From CAIQQQ01 sp040399685 (GTDB lineage: Bacteria; Pseudomonadota; Alphaproteobacteria; Acetobacterales; Acetobacteraceae): a stretch of 64,000 bases of DNA. The DNA is taken from assembly GCA_040399685.1 (NCBI GenBank), contig JBBART010000014.1, positions 1-64,000 of the forward strand, read 5' to 3'. Position numbers and translations under genes: made by a program. Positions 8,481 to 16,763 of the stretch are shown here, one piece after another (position 1 is the first letter of the stretch; each line of letters opens with the position of its first letter). The notes beneath the pieces were generated by a model. It searched no databases, was not told where the DNA came from, and saw only the letters and a list, made by a program, of their open reading frames with translations.

Positions 8481-9769
8481 GTTGCCCGTTCGACCATGGT
8501 GGCCATCGGCCGTCCCGGCGGGGATTGCTGGCCGCGGCGGGTGGGCTGTTGGCGGCAGGTACGGCTCGCGCCCAGGCCACAGGTCCGGCATTGGCACAGG
8601 CGGCGGAACCCTTCCATGGCGTGCATCAATCTGGCATCGCCACCGCGCAGCAGAAGCATCAGACGTTTGCGTCGTTCGATCTGGTGGCGAAAAGTGGGAC
8701 GGAAATCGTCGCCCTGTTGCGGGCCTGGACCGCCGCATCCATCCGGTTGACCGCCGGCCAGTCAGCGGAGGCTGGCGATGAGGATCTGAGCGCGGCGTCC
8801 GCGGATGGCGGGTCTGCCCAGGGCCTTTCGCCGGAGCGGCTGACGCTCACATTCGGCTTTGGTCCTGGCCTGTTCAGCAAAGACGGAAATGACCGCTATG
8901 GGCTGGCGGCCCAGCGGCCGGCGGCGCTGGTGGACCTGCCGACGTTTCACGGCGATCAGCTGGACCCGGTCCACAGTGGCGGAGATCTGTCCGTGCAGGC
9001 CTGTGCCGACGACCCGCAGGTGGCGTTTCATGCCATTCGTGTGTTGACGCACCTCGCGTCCGGCTCTGCCACGCTGCGCTGGTTACAGGCGGGGTTTCTG
9101 CCCAATACCCCAGCCGGCCAGACGCCGCGGAACCTGATGGGGTTCAAGGATGGCACCAACAACAGCCAACCCGGCCATCCGCCCACATCTGACATGCCGA
9201 GCGGGTTTGACGATGTGGTCTGGGCGGGCAGCGAGGGGCCGGACTGGATGCGCGGCGGCAGCTATCTGGTCGCACGCCGTATTCGCATTTCGCTGGAACA
9301 TTGGGACAAGACGCCGGTCGACTTCCAGGAGGAGGTGATCGGCCGCCACAAGCGTTCCGGCGCGCCGATCGGCAAAAAGGCCGAGCACGACACGCTCGGT
9401 TTGGAGCGCGAGGACGACACCGGCGCGCCGGTCATTGCCGAGACGGCCCATGTGCGACTGGGTGCGCCGTCGGCCAATGGCGGCGCGCAAATTCTGCGCC
9501 GGGCGTATTCCTACAATGACGGCGCCACTTTCACGGCCGAACGTTGGCCGCCATGGCGGCAGGGTGTGATGCTCGATGCTGGGTTGTTGTTCCTGGCCTA
9601 TCAGCGCGATCCCCGCATCGGCTTCATTCGCATCTTTGAGACCATGGCGAAGATGGACGCGCTGAATCAGTATACCACCCACAATGCCAGCGCCGTGTTT
9701 GCCTGTCCGCCTGGGGTGCGCGAAGGAGAATTTATCGGCCAGGCCCTTTTCAAGGGGAACGTTGTTTAA
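8477..9769 (+). CDS. efeB: Tat-exported DyP-type peroxidase, EfeB-like
   Basis: Dye-decolourising heme peroxidase of the EfeB/deferrochelatase type (430 aa). The ATG lies in the ATGA overlap with the preceding gene. The N-terminus carries a twin-arginine signal (RPSRRGLLAAAGG), so the protein is folded before Tat export. The DyP signature GFKDGTNN is at about residues 221-228. The proximal heme histidine is expected in AHVRLGAP, and the family end motif ILRRAYSYN is present. EfeB proteins normally accompany EfeU and EfeO; here the partners are a porin and a beta-propeller instead. Peroxidase or iron release from heme has been proposed for the family; neither can be decided from the sequence. 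Confidence 0.88.
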   Translation: MSCPFDHGGHRPSRRGLLAAAGGLLAAGTARAQATGPALAQAAEPFHGVHQSGIATAQQKHQTFASFDLVAKSGTEIVALLRAWTAASIRLTAGQSAEAGDEDLSAASADGGSAQGLSPERLTLTFGFGPGLFSKDGNDRYGLAAQRPAALVDLPTFHGDQLDPVHSGGDLSVQACADDPQVAFHAIRVLTHLASGSATLRWLQAGFLPNTPAGQTPRNLMGFKDGTNNSQPGHPPTSDMPSGFDDVVWAGSEGPDWMRGGSYLVARRIRISLEHWDKTPVDFQEEVIGRHKRSGAPIGKKAEHDTLGLEREDDTGAPVIAETAHVRLGAPSANGGAQILRRAYSYNDGATFTAERWPPWRQGVMLDAGLLFLAYQRDPRIGFIRIFETMAKMDALNQYTTHNASAVFACPPGVREGEFIGQALFKGNVV

Positions 9770-9794
9770 TAACGACACCGTGAAAATATAAAGT

Positions 9795-9857
9795 TCAACG
9801 AACATAGGCTGCGGTCATGCTTGATTGACGAAAAATGGTGTTTGAAATGTTCGTTGA
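9795..9857. repeat. Perfect 11-base inverted repeat, widely spaced
   Basis: TCAACGAACAT (9795-9805) and ATGTTCGTTGA (9847-9857) are exact inverted copies 41 bases apart, in AT-rich intergenic DNA between the EfeB gene and the small hydrophilic gene. They could be paired operator half-sites or a long hairpin. No U tract follows, so a simple terminator is unlikely. Confidence 0.45.
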
Positions 9858-9990
9858 TATTGGAAAACAACGCCGTGTTTTGTGAACGGACCACGCTGTC
9901 AGTTTCTGAAACCACACGCCGTGGTCGCCGTTGTTGCGATGAGGCGGGTTAAATGGCCTCGTTTGAAACTGTGCAGGGGAAACTCTACCA

Positions 9991-10227
9991 ATGGCGAACT
10001 CCAGCGGAAACCAGGGCGGGTCGCGCGACCAGCAGATGAAGGCTGGTCAGCAGGGCCAAAAGCCGGGCGAGACCAAGGGCACGCAGGGCGGCACGCATGA
10101 GCAGCACGTCAAGGCCGGCCAGCAGAGCCACAAGAACATGGGCAGTGAGTCGAAGATGGGGGAGCATAAAGGCGCCCAGGGCGGCGGGCTTGGCCAGCAG
10201 GGTAAGCCGGGCGACAAGAGCCACTGA
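9991..10227 (+). CDS. Small disordered Gly/Gln/Lys-rich repeat protein, KGG-like
   Basis: A 78-aa, very hydrophilic protein with almost no hydrophobic residues, built from degenerate repeats of the form GG-x-HEQ-x-VKAGQQ and KGTQGG/KGAQGG. The composition and the GG/KG motifs resemble bacterial KGG-type stress-induced proteins (GsiB-like), but the match is too loose for a firm family call. An AGGGGA stretch lies upstream of the ATG. It is followed by a strong terminator and stands alone, with an AT-rich upstream region of about 220 bases. Probably intrinsically disordered; a desiccation or stress role is an inference. Confidence 0.65.
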   Translation: MANSSGNQGGSRDQQMKAGQQGQKPGETKGTQGGTHEQHVKAGQQSHKNMGSESKMGEHKGAQGGGLGQQGKPGDKSH

Positions 10228-10251
10228 CCGTTCCGGCAAAGCACGACGTGA

Positions 10252-10283
10252 CATGGGCGGACGATGAAAATCGTCCGCCCATG
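10252..10283. terminator. Bidirectional hairpin terminator between KGG-like gene and pckA
   Basis: CATGGGCGGACGAT (10252-10265) and its exact complement (10270-10283) flank a GAAA tetraloop, a 14-base perfect stem followed by CTTTTATG on the plus strand. It sits between two convergent genes and can serve both. Confidence 0.85.
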
Positions 10284-10300
10284 CTTTTATGCTCTTGGCG

Positions 10301-11905
10301 TCAGGCGGCCTTCAGGGCGATGTCGTGCACATCCGCGCCGACATGGCCCAGGAACTGTTGGAAGTTCTTTTCGAACATCCCCACCAGCTTTATCGCGACG
10401 GTGTCATAGGCGGCCTTGTCGGCCCAGGCTGCACGCGGGTCCAGCACTTCGGACGGAATGCCGGGCACCGCTTCGGGGATCATCAACCCGAAGAAGTTTT
10501 CCTTGCGGAAGCTGACCTGGGCCAGCGAGCCATCCAGGGCCGCGTTCAGCAGCGCCCGGGTGTGGCGGATGGACATGCGGCTGCCTGTGCCATACGCGCC
10601 GCCCGACCAGCCTGTGTTCACCAGCCAGCAATCGGCGCCGTATTTGGCGATCATGTCCGACAGCATCTTGCCGTACAGTTCCGCCCGACGCGGCAGGAAC
10701 GGTGCGCCGAAACAGGCGCTGAAGGACGGTTGCGGTTCAGCCCCCAGGCCCTTCTCGGTGCCGGCCACCAAGGCCGTGTAGCCGGACAGGAAGTGATACA
10801 TGGCCTGCGCGGAGGACAGCTTGGCGATCGGCGGCAGTACGCCGAATGCATCGCAGGCCAGCATCATCACGTTGCGCGGAATGCCGCCCCGGCCGGACGG
10901 GACGAAATTGGGAATGAACTCCACCGGATAGCACGAGCGGGTGTTCTCGGTGTAGCGCTGGTCGGTCAGGTCCAACCGCCCACGGTCGTCTGACACCACG
11001 TTTTCCAGCACGCTGCCAAAGCGGTGGGTGGCGGCCCAGATCTCGGGCTCGGCCGTCTTGGACAGGTTGATGACCTTGGCGTAGCAACCGCCCTCGAAGT
11101 TGAACACGCCTTCGTCGGACCAGCCGTGCTCGTCATCGCCGATCAACGGGCGCTTCGGGTCGGACGACAAGGTGGTTTTGCCGGTGCCGGACAGGCCGAA
11201 GAACAGCGCCACATCACCCTCGGCGCCGATATTGGCCGAGCAATGCATGGGCACCACGCCCTTGGCGGGCAGGATCCAGTTCATCACCGTGAAGATGGAT
11301 TTCTTGATCTCGCCGGCATATTCGGTGCCTGCGATGACGATCAACTTCTGGGCGAAGCTCAAGGCCACGGCGGTGCTGCTGCGCACGCCGTCCACCTCTG
11401 GCTGCGCTTCGAACAGCGGGGCATGCAGGATGACGTAATCCGGCTCGAACCCTACCAACTCGGCCTCGGTCGGGCGGATGAACATGTTGCGGGCGAACAG
11501 CGCGTGCCAGGCGGCGCAGGTTACCAGCCGCACCCGCACGCGGTGCTCAGGATCGGCGCCGGCGAACAAATCCTGGGTAAACAGTTCCTGGCCTTGCAGA
11601 TAGGCCTGCACGCGGCTTTTGAAGATGGTGAAATGCTCTTGCGACATGCGCTGGTTCACGCGGCCCCAATCGACGTCGGCCTGGGTGTCCGGTTCGTCGA
11701 CCACGAACTTGTCACGCACCGAGCGGCCGGTGTGCACGCCGGTGATGGCGATGAACGCACCGTCTTCCGACAATGTGCCTTCGCCACGACGAATGGCATG
11801 TGGAATGAGGCTCGATGCGGTGAGATTGGCATGCACGGCGCCGGTGTAATGCACGCCGGTCCCAGCCAACGGCTGCGGATGAAAGGCCATCGGTTCAGCG
11901 TTCAT
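10301..11905 (-). CDS. pckA: Phosphoenolpyruvate carboxykinase (ATP)
   Basis: ATP-dependent PEPCK (534 aa), converting oxaloacetate to phosphoenolpyruvate in gluconeogenesis. The nucleotide loop GLSGTGKTTLS and the adjacent GDDEHGW metal/substrate site are intact, and the oxaloacetate-binding RNMFIRP and Tyr/Arg region CSANIGAEGDVA are present. Start chosen at 11905 because GAGGAG stands seven bases upstream; the reading frame stays open further upstream but without a good site. Two palindromes lie in the leader (11922-11950). ChvI/ChvG, encoded 1 kb away, is known to affect pckA in rhizobia, so joint regulation is plausible. Confidence 0.97.
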   Translation of the reverse strand: MNAEPMAFHPQPLAGTGVHYTGAVHANLTASSLIPHAIRRGEGTLSEDGAFIAITGVHTGRSVRDKFVVDEPDTQADVDWGRVNQRMSQEHFTIFKSRVQAYLQGQELFTQDLFAGADPEHRVRVRLVTCAAWHALFARNMFIRPTEAELVGFEPDYVILHAPLFEAQPEVDGVRSSTAVALSFAQKLIVIAGTEYAGEIKKSIFTVMNWILPAKGVVPMHCSANIGAEGDVALFFGLSGTGKTTLSSDPKRPLIGDDEHGWSDEGVFNFEGGCYAKVINLSKTAEPEIWAATHRFGSVLENVVSDDRGRLDLTDQRYTENTRSCYPVEFIPNFVPSGRGGIPRNVMMLACDAFGVLPPIAKLSSAQAMYHFLSGYTALVAGTEKGLGAEPQPSFSACFGAPFLPRRAELYGKMLSDMIAKYGADCWLVNTGWSGGAYGTGSRMSIRHTRALLNAALDGSLAQVSFRKENFFGLMIPEAVPGIPSEVLDPRAAWADKAAYDTVAIKLVGMFEKNFQQFLGHVGADVHDIALKAA

Positions 11906-11921
11906 CCAGCGCTCCTCTAAA

Positions 11922-11950
11922 ACATTTCGAAATGTCATGGTTTTCCATGA
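11922..11950. promoter_or_regulatory. Two adjacent palindromes in the pckA leader
   Basis: ACATTTCGAAATGT (11922-11935) is a perfect 14-base palindrome. TCATGG-TTTT-CCATGA (11935-11950) abuts it, sharing one base. Both lie 17-45 bases upstream of the pckA start codon, just before its ribosome-binding site. They look like operator sites for a dimeric regulator; the regulator is unknown. Confidence 0.5.
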
Positions 11951-12043
11951 ATTGCTTCTTGCATAGGTGCGAAGCACGGAACGGTCTAGCGCCGTTCGTG
12001 TGATGATATCGCAAACACATTCGAAAGTATCGTAACCTGCCGC

Positions 12044-12763
12044 TTAAGTTCCGATGTTGCGCGCTGACTGCGTCAGTCGTACGAGTTCAGTTCGTACGTC
12101 GCCAGCGTCTGCCACGGGGGCTGACCATGCAATGCGGCGGACAGCATCGCCGCACGCCAGGTCGCAGCCGTCCACGTCCACGGCAACCATGCGCCATTCG
12201 CCTGGAACGCCGGCCAGGAGCGCCAGCGCGTCCGCATGATCGTTGTTGCAATGGGTGCGGATGCCGTCCTCGGACGCCAGAAGGCGGGCCGTGGCGTCGA
12301 CATCCGGTGTGAGATCGGCCATTCGCAGCCGGTGTGCGCGGGCAAACCCGCCGACCAGTTGGGCCGATTGGAGGCGGATGCGGACCAGCGAGAAATCGGT
12401 GAATTCCGCATACAGCGCGGCATAAGGATGCACCGCGAGCCACCGCGCCTTCAGCGCCGGGTCTGGCTCTGGTTCGGCGATGCCGGTGAGGCTCAGGCGC
12501 GGGGCGGTTTGCGGGTTCACGGACGTCGCCTCGCCCATCACCATCAGGGCGCAGCGTGGGTCGGCCCGCAGCTGGCGGGTGTGTTCGGACAGAGTGGAGA
12601 TAAACATCAGCACCGACAGATCCGGCGCACAGGCGGGCGTTACCAGCGAGGCGAAGGGCTGGCCGTTGGTGGTTGTGGCCAGGGTGCCCACTCGTGCGGC
12701 CCGCAGAAGCTGCCTTGCCTGCCAAATAGGGGATGGGGCCGATGGAATTTCGCTCTCAGCCAT
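12044..12763 (-). CDS. HugZ-like FMN/heme protein (pyridoxamine oxidase fold + DUF2470)
   Basis: A 239-aa protein with an N-terminal split-barrel domain of the pyridoxamine 5'-phosphate oxidase family (about residues 14-145: RVGTLATTTNGQPFASLV, LSEHTRQLRADPRCALMV) and a C-terminal DUF2470 domain (about 155-235: HCNNDHADALALLAG). This two-domain layout is that of HugZ-type proteins, some of which degrade heme to release iron, while others have unknown roles. The conserved HADA histidine of the C-terminal domain is present. It is transcribed away from chvI with about 70 bases between them. Given the iron-linked operon at 5.9-9.8 kb, a heme-iron role is plausible but not shown. Confidence 0.85.
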   Translation of the reverse strand: MAESEIPSAPSPIWQARQLLRAARVGTLATTTNGQPFASLVTPACAPDLSVLMFISTLSEHTRQLRADPRCALMVMGEATSVNPQTAPRLSLTGIAEPEPDPALKARWLAVHPYAALYAEFTDFSLVRIRLQSAQLVGGFARAHRLRMADLTPDVDATARLLASEDGIRTHCNNDHADALALLAGVPGEWRMVAVDVDGCDLACGDAVRRIAWSAPVADAGDVRTELVRLTQSARNIGT

Positions 12764-12836
12764 ATTTCGTTCACCCTTTTACCTCATTGCGCCACAATCT
12801 CATGCCATACCCCGACACGGAAACGGAGCGCTCGAC

Positions 12837-13538
12837 GTGAAGCAGACAATCGCCCTGGTCGATGACGACCGCAACATCCTCACCTCTGTGTCCATGACGC
12901 TGGAGCAAGAGGGCTTCATCGTTCGCACCTACACCGATGGCGAGAGCGCCTTGCAGGGCATCATCGCCAAGCCGGTGGACCTTGCGGTGCTGGACATCAA
13001 GATGCCGCGCATGGACGGGATGGAGCTGCTGCAACGGCTGCGCGCCCGCACCGCCTTACCGGTGATCTTCCTCACCTCCAAGGATGAGGAGGTGGACGAA
13101 CTGATGGGCCTGCGCCTGGGGGCAGATGACTACATCACCAAGCCATTCAGCCAGCGTTTGCTGATCGAGCGCATCCGCGCCCTGTTGCGCCGCAACGATG
13201 CGAGCAAGGCCGAGGGCTTGGGCGCGACGCCGGGCGGCATCATGGTGCGCGGTTCGTTGGCATTGGATGAGACCAAGCATCAATGCCACTGGAAGGGCAG
13301 CGACATCGCCCTGACCGTGACCGAATTCCTGCTGGTGAAAGCGTTGGCCGCACGGCCAGGCATGGTGAAATCCCGTGATCAACTCATCGACACCGCCTAT
13401 GGCGACAGCATCTATGTCGATGACCGTACCATCGACAGCCACATCAAGCGGGTGCGCAAGAAGTTCCGCGCGGTTGACGACGATTTCAACCAGATTGAGA
13501 CGCTTTACGGCATCGGCTACCGGTATAAGGAAGCCTGA
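12837..13538 (+). CDS. chvI: OmpR-family response regulator ChvI
   Basis: Two-component response regulator of 233 aa, ChvI type. The receiver domain covers residues 1-120 with the acidic cluster VDDD (9-11), phospho-acceptor Asp53 in VLDIKMPRMDG, Thr in FLTSKDEE and Lys in YITKPFS. The C-terminal winged helix (about 135-230) contains LTVTEFLLVKALA and ends in ETLYGIGYRY. Start chosen at GTG 12837, with GGAG nine bases upstream; the open frame extends further 5' without homology. It is followed after 22 bases by its kinase. In rhizobia and Agrobacterium the pair senses acid or envelope stress and controls surface and carbon genes. Confidence 0.93.
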   Translation: MKQTIALVDDDRNILTSVSMTLEQEGFIVRTYTDGESALQGIIAKPVDLAVLDIKMPRMDGMELLQRLRARTALPVIFLTSKDEEVDELMGLRLGADDYITKPFSQRLLIERIRALLRRNDASKAEGLGATPGGIMVRGSLALDETKHQCHWKGSDIALTVTEFLLVKALAARPGMVKSRDQLIDTAYGDSIYVDDRTIDSHIKRVRKKFRAVDDDFNQIETLYGIGYRYKEA

Positions 13539-13560
13539 CCGGAAGGGAGTTTTGACCTTC

Positions 13561-15231
13561 ATGCCCGATAGCGGTGCCGTCGCGCCCGTCTCCCGTGCCG
13601 ACGTGGAACCGCCCGAGCCGCGGGTGCGGCTGATGTCGCCGTTGTTGCAGCGCATTCTACTGGTCAATCTGCTGCCCTTGGCCCTCCTGCTGGCGGCGCT
13701 GATGTATCTGGATCAATACCAGAACGGCCTGCTGGCCGCCGAGGTGACAACGCTGCGCGAAGAGGCGCGCATCTATGCCGGCGCCCTCAGTGAAGCCGCG
13801 GTACGGGAGGACACGCCGGACAGTCCACGCCTGGTGTCTGAAGTGGCGCGCCCTCTGCTGCGCCGGCTGACGGAACCGACGCCGAACGCCCAGGCCAAGC
13901 TGTATTCCCCCGAGGGCGAAGTGCTGGCCGACAGCCGCGTGCGCGAAGGCACATCCGGCGCGGTGGTGACGGAGCCATTGCCGCCGCCCGCCGATCGGGG
14001 GCGTCTGCTGGCGCTCGTGGGCCAGGTGTATGACGATGTGCTCAGTGTTCTGCCCCACTCCAACGAATCCTCATTGCTCGATATCGGCCGTCCGGCCGCC
14101 GGCACCGAATGGTCGCCGGATGTGCGCGAGGAGTTGCGGCTGAACAGCACCACGCCCGGGCGCCTCATTCCGCCGTATATTCGCCGCACTGACGAAAACC
14201 GACTGCTGGTGAGCGTGGCCGAACCGGTTTCGCGCAATCGCCGCATGCTGGGCGTGGTGCTGCTGACGCGTGAGGCGCGGGAGGTGGATGACAGCGTGCT
14301 GGCGGTGCGGCTGTCCATCCTGGCGCTGTTCACGTTGGCGCTCGGGCTGACGGTAATGCTGTCCTGGTATCTGTCGCTGACCATTGCCCGCCCTATCCTG
14401 CGCCTGGCCGGGGCGGCTGCGGCGATGCGGGAGGGGGGTGGCCGGGCCGGCGTGGTGCCGCAGCAATTGTTGCTGCGCGGCGACGAGGTGGGCGAACTGG
14501 CCCGTGCATTGTCGGAATCCGCCGGCGCGTTGTGGTCACGGATGGACGCCATCGAGCAGTTTGCGGCCGATGTGGCGCATGAGATCAAGAATCCGCTGTC
14601 GTCGATCCGCAGCGCCATCGAGACGCTGCGTCGGATTGATGACCCGGTGAAGCAGCGCCGGCTGACGACGATTATCGCCGAGGACGTGGGGCGGCTGGAC
14701 AGGCTGATCAGCGATATTTCCGACGCATCGCGCATCGATGCCGAATTGTCGCGCGTGGCGACGGAGCCGGTGGATATCAAGCCGATCCTGAGCCTGCTGG
14801 CTGAGATCAACGAAACCACGCGTGACGATGACGGCGCCCATATCAAGCTGCATCTGGGTGAGGGGCGGCTGGTGGTGCAGGCCGTGGAAGGGCGGCTGGT
14901 GCAGGTGCTGCGCAACCTGATTGGCAATGCACAGAGCTTCTCGCCCGCCAATGGTGAAATCGGCCTGCGGGTGCAGGATATCGGCACCATGATCGAGATC
15001 GCGGTAGAGGATTCTGGGCCGGGCATTCCCGAAGCGAAGCTGGAGCATATTTTCGACCGGTTCTATTCCGAACGGCCGCAAAACGAGCGATTTGGCCAGC
15101 ATTCCGGGCTGGGCCTGTCGATCAGCCGCCAGATCGTCGAGGCGCTGCGGGGCCAGATCGTGGCCGAAAACCGGCGTGATGAGACCGGGATCGTGGGGGC
15201 GCGCTTCGTGGTGCGGCTGCCGAAGGGGTAG
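13561..15231 (+). CDS. chvG: Sensor histidine kinase ChvG
   Basis: Membrane histidine kinase of 556 aa, partner of ChvI. The first membrane segment lies at about residues 33-52 and is followed by a periplasmic sensor region of about 190 residues. A second membrane segment falls near 248-268, with a HAMP linker after it. The dimerisation domain carries the phospho-accepting His340 in VAHEIKNPLSSIRSA. The ATPase domain has the N box (NLIGNAQSF), G1 (DSGPGIP) and G2 (GLGLSISRQIV). Start taken at ATG 13561 behind GGAAGGGAG, 11 bases away. A U-rich hairpin-like stretch follows the stop. Confidence 0.92.
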   Translation: MPDSGAVAPVSRADVEPPEPRVRLMSPLLQRILLVNLLPLALLLAALMYLDQYQNGLLAAEVTTLREEARIYAGALSEAAVREDTPDSPRLVSEVARPLLRRLTEPTPNAQAKLYSPEGEVLADSRVREGTSGAVVTEPLPPPADRGRLLALVGQVYDDVLSVLPHSNESSLLDIGRPAAGTEWSPDVREELRLNSTTPGRLIPPYIRRTDENRLLVSVAEPVSRNRRMLGVVLLTREAREVDDSVLAVRLSILALFTLALGLTVMLSWYLSLTIARPILRLAGAAAAMREGGGRAGVVPQQLLLRGDEVGELARALSESAGALWSRMDAIEQFAADVAHEIKNPLSSIRSAIETLRRIDDPVKQRRLTTIIAEDVGRLDRLISDISDASRIDAELSRVATEPVDIKPILSLLAEINETTRDDDGAHIKLHLGEGRLVVQAVEGRLVQVLRNLIGNAQSFSPANGEIGLRVQDIGTMIEIAVEDSGPGIPEAKLEHIFDRFYSERPQNERFGQHSGLGLSISRQIVEALRGQIVAENRRDETGIVGARFVVRLPKG

Positions 15232-15378
15232 CGTGCTTTCTGGCTGCCGTTAGCGGTTTTTTAAAAAAACTGGACCAGATTCGCGCCCATCGAAGGTGCG
15301 GGGCTGCTCATTGGCTGGTGTGGCCGCGCGCATCTTTCCAACGTCGGGCGTGTTCTGACATGCAGAAGGGTTGTTGCG

Positions 15379-15624
15379 ATGGCTATGCCGAACGATGTGG
15401 CGATTCCTGCGAAGGCTGATGCCCGCTGGGCCAATCTGGTGACCAGTGGACCGAGTCAGCCCCCCAAGTCGCTGGCGCTTAAATTTATGCTCACGCGCAT
15501 GAACCAGGATGTGAAACAGGATCCGTCGGCACAATCGGTCGCCAAGACCGTGGACGAGCTTTATGGATTTTTCATCAAAAATCCCAGAATGGTCGCTGTC
15601 GATTGTTCGACGTTTTTCGCTTAG
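15379..15624 (+). CDS. Hypothetical 81-aa protein
   Basis: Small soluble-looking protein, not recognised. It opens MAMPNDVAIPAKADARW and contains KSLALKFMLTRMNQDVKQD and a C-terminal GFFIKNPRMVAVDCSTFF, with no signal peptide or membrane span. GAAGGG lies upstream of the ATG. It stands about 95 bases ahead of the DUF6976-like gene on the same strand and may be co-transcribed with it. Both genes split the usual chvG-to-hprK neighbourhood. Confidence 0.55.
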   Translation: MAMPNDVAIPAKADARWANLVTSGPSQPPKSLALKFMLTRMNQDVKQDPSAQSVAKTVDELYGFFIKNPRMVAVDCSTFFA

Positions 15625-15717
15625 CGCACATTTGCGCAGCGGACTTCAGCACCATGAATGGATCCGCCGCTTCCGGCATTTGAAGTGGCGTCGATCTTCT
15701 ACGGAGATTGTATAAAG

Positions 15718-16701
15718 ATGAACGAACTTTACGAGGCATCGGCTGTGGCCGAAATGATCATTGCCGGCAAACGTCTGTTGCTGGCAGGCGACGAGGCCTT
15801 GCTTGCCGCCTTGCCGAAGGGTGACTGGATCGGCGGCACGATCCCTTATTTCATGACGTCCGAGGGGGGCTTGCAGACCGCGAAACGCGTGTTCGTGACG
15901 GAAATTCCGCACGGCGCCACCACCGCCATCAAAACCTATGACACCTCCAGCCTTCCGGATCTTGCGGCTGACCATCCAGGCAATGGCTTCACGTTTTTGC
16001 TGCTGCCGGCGTTCTCGGCCGTGCATCTGGATTTTGCCAAGAACGTTGCGCATTACACGGGCGTGTTCGAGCGGCCTTTGGTGGGCTGGGTCACCGGCGT
16101 GGCTGTTGACGATATCGGCAGGGTTCAGCCGAAGGTGTTCGATGGCGCCTTCGGTCGCGCCAGCAGCGAACTGGCCGTGGCGATGCATGTTGAACTGCCC
16201 GCACATCAGCAGGCATCGGTTGATATTATCAACCTTTTCCGGCCCGGGGACGGCGACATCATCAGCTTCACAGAGGGCGGCTTCTCCGTCACCGAGGTTC
16301 TCATCAACGGCGCGCAGACAAATTTTGCCCGCTATCTCATCGACGGTGCGGTGGACACTCAACTTCCCCTGATTGCTGATTACAACGGCGCGATGGTCAA
16401 TGTCTGTATTCGGGACGTCGACGCCGTCAGTGGAACCGTCAGCTTCTACGCCCCGGTGTTCGCTGGCGTCAGCTACCGGATGGCGGCGCCGATTGGTGAT
16501 TACGTATCCAGCTTTGCTGCGCAATTGCATGGCGATCTGCCAGCGCCGGTGTTCTCGTGCAATTGCATCCTCAATTACCTCTATGCCGATCTGGCTGGAC
16601 GCACGACAGCCCCGCTGACCGGACCGGTCACATTCGGAGAGATCGCCTACATGTTGCTGAATCAAACCGCCGTGTATCTCACCGTTCGCGACGTCGATTA
16701 G
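15718..16701 (+). CDS. DUF6976-like protein of unknown function
   Basis: A 327-aa protein starting at ATG 15718; the frame is open upstream to 15658 without a better site. It begins MNELYEASAVAEMI and has LLLAGDEALLAALPKGDWIGGTIPYFM, a pattern I associate with the uncharacterised DUF6976 family from memory. Later segments HYTGVFERPLVGWVTG and the two-Cys FSCNCILNYLYADL recall FIST-type sensory domains, where such Cys-rich loops occur, but this relation is uncertain. There is no signal peptide, so it is probably cytoplasmic. It is the second of two plus-strand genes inserted between ChvG and the PTS block. Confidence 0.6.
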   Translation: MNELYEASAVAEMIIAGKRLLLAGDEALLAALPKGDWIGGTIPYFMTSEGGLQTAKRVFVTEIPHGATTAIKTYDTSSLPDLAADHPGNGFTFLLLPAFSAVHLDFAKNVAHYTGVFERPLVGWVTGVAVDDIGRVQPKVFDGAFGRASSELAVAMHVELPAHQQASVDIINLFRPGDGDIISFTEGGFSVTEVLINGAQTNFARYLIDGAVDTQLPLIADYNGAMVNVCIRDVDAVSGTVSFYAPVFAGVSYRMAAPIGDYVSSFAAQLHGDLPAPVFSCNCILNYLYADLAGRTTAPLTGPVTFGEIAYMLLNQTAVYLTVRDVD

Positions 16702-16719
16702 GGCGATCCAAACGTCGGA

Positions 16720-16763
16720 CCGGCATCATGGAAGGCGTGTTATGCGCTTTTCCATGATGCCGG
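16720..16763. terminator. Bidirectional hairpin at end of ammonia-lyase gene
   Basis: CCGGCATCATGGAA (16720-16733) is the exact complement of TTCCATGATGCCGG (16750-16763). The right arm is the last coding stretch of the minus-strand ammonia-lyase gene (…PASWKSA), so the hairpin forms partly from coding sequence. It lies between convergent genes; the U tract is modest. Confidence 0.6.

Noticed and set aside
12017..12028. Second copy of the pckA leader palindrome
   Set aside because: It shares only the central TTCGAA; the flanks do not match when aligned.
15250..15290. GTTTTTTAAAAAAAC after chvG as an intrinsic terminator
   Set aside because: The A/T palindrome is perfect, but the GC stem before it is only three base pairs; too weak to list.
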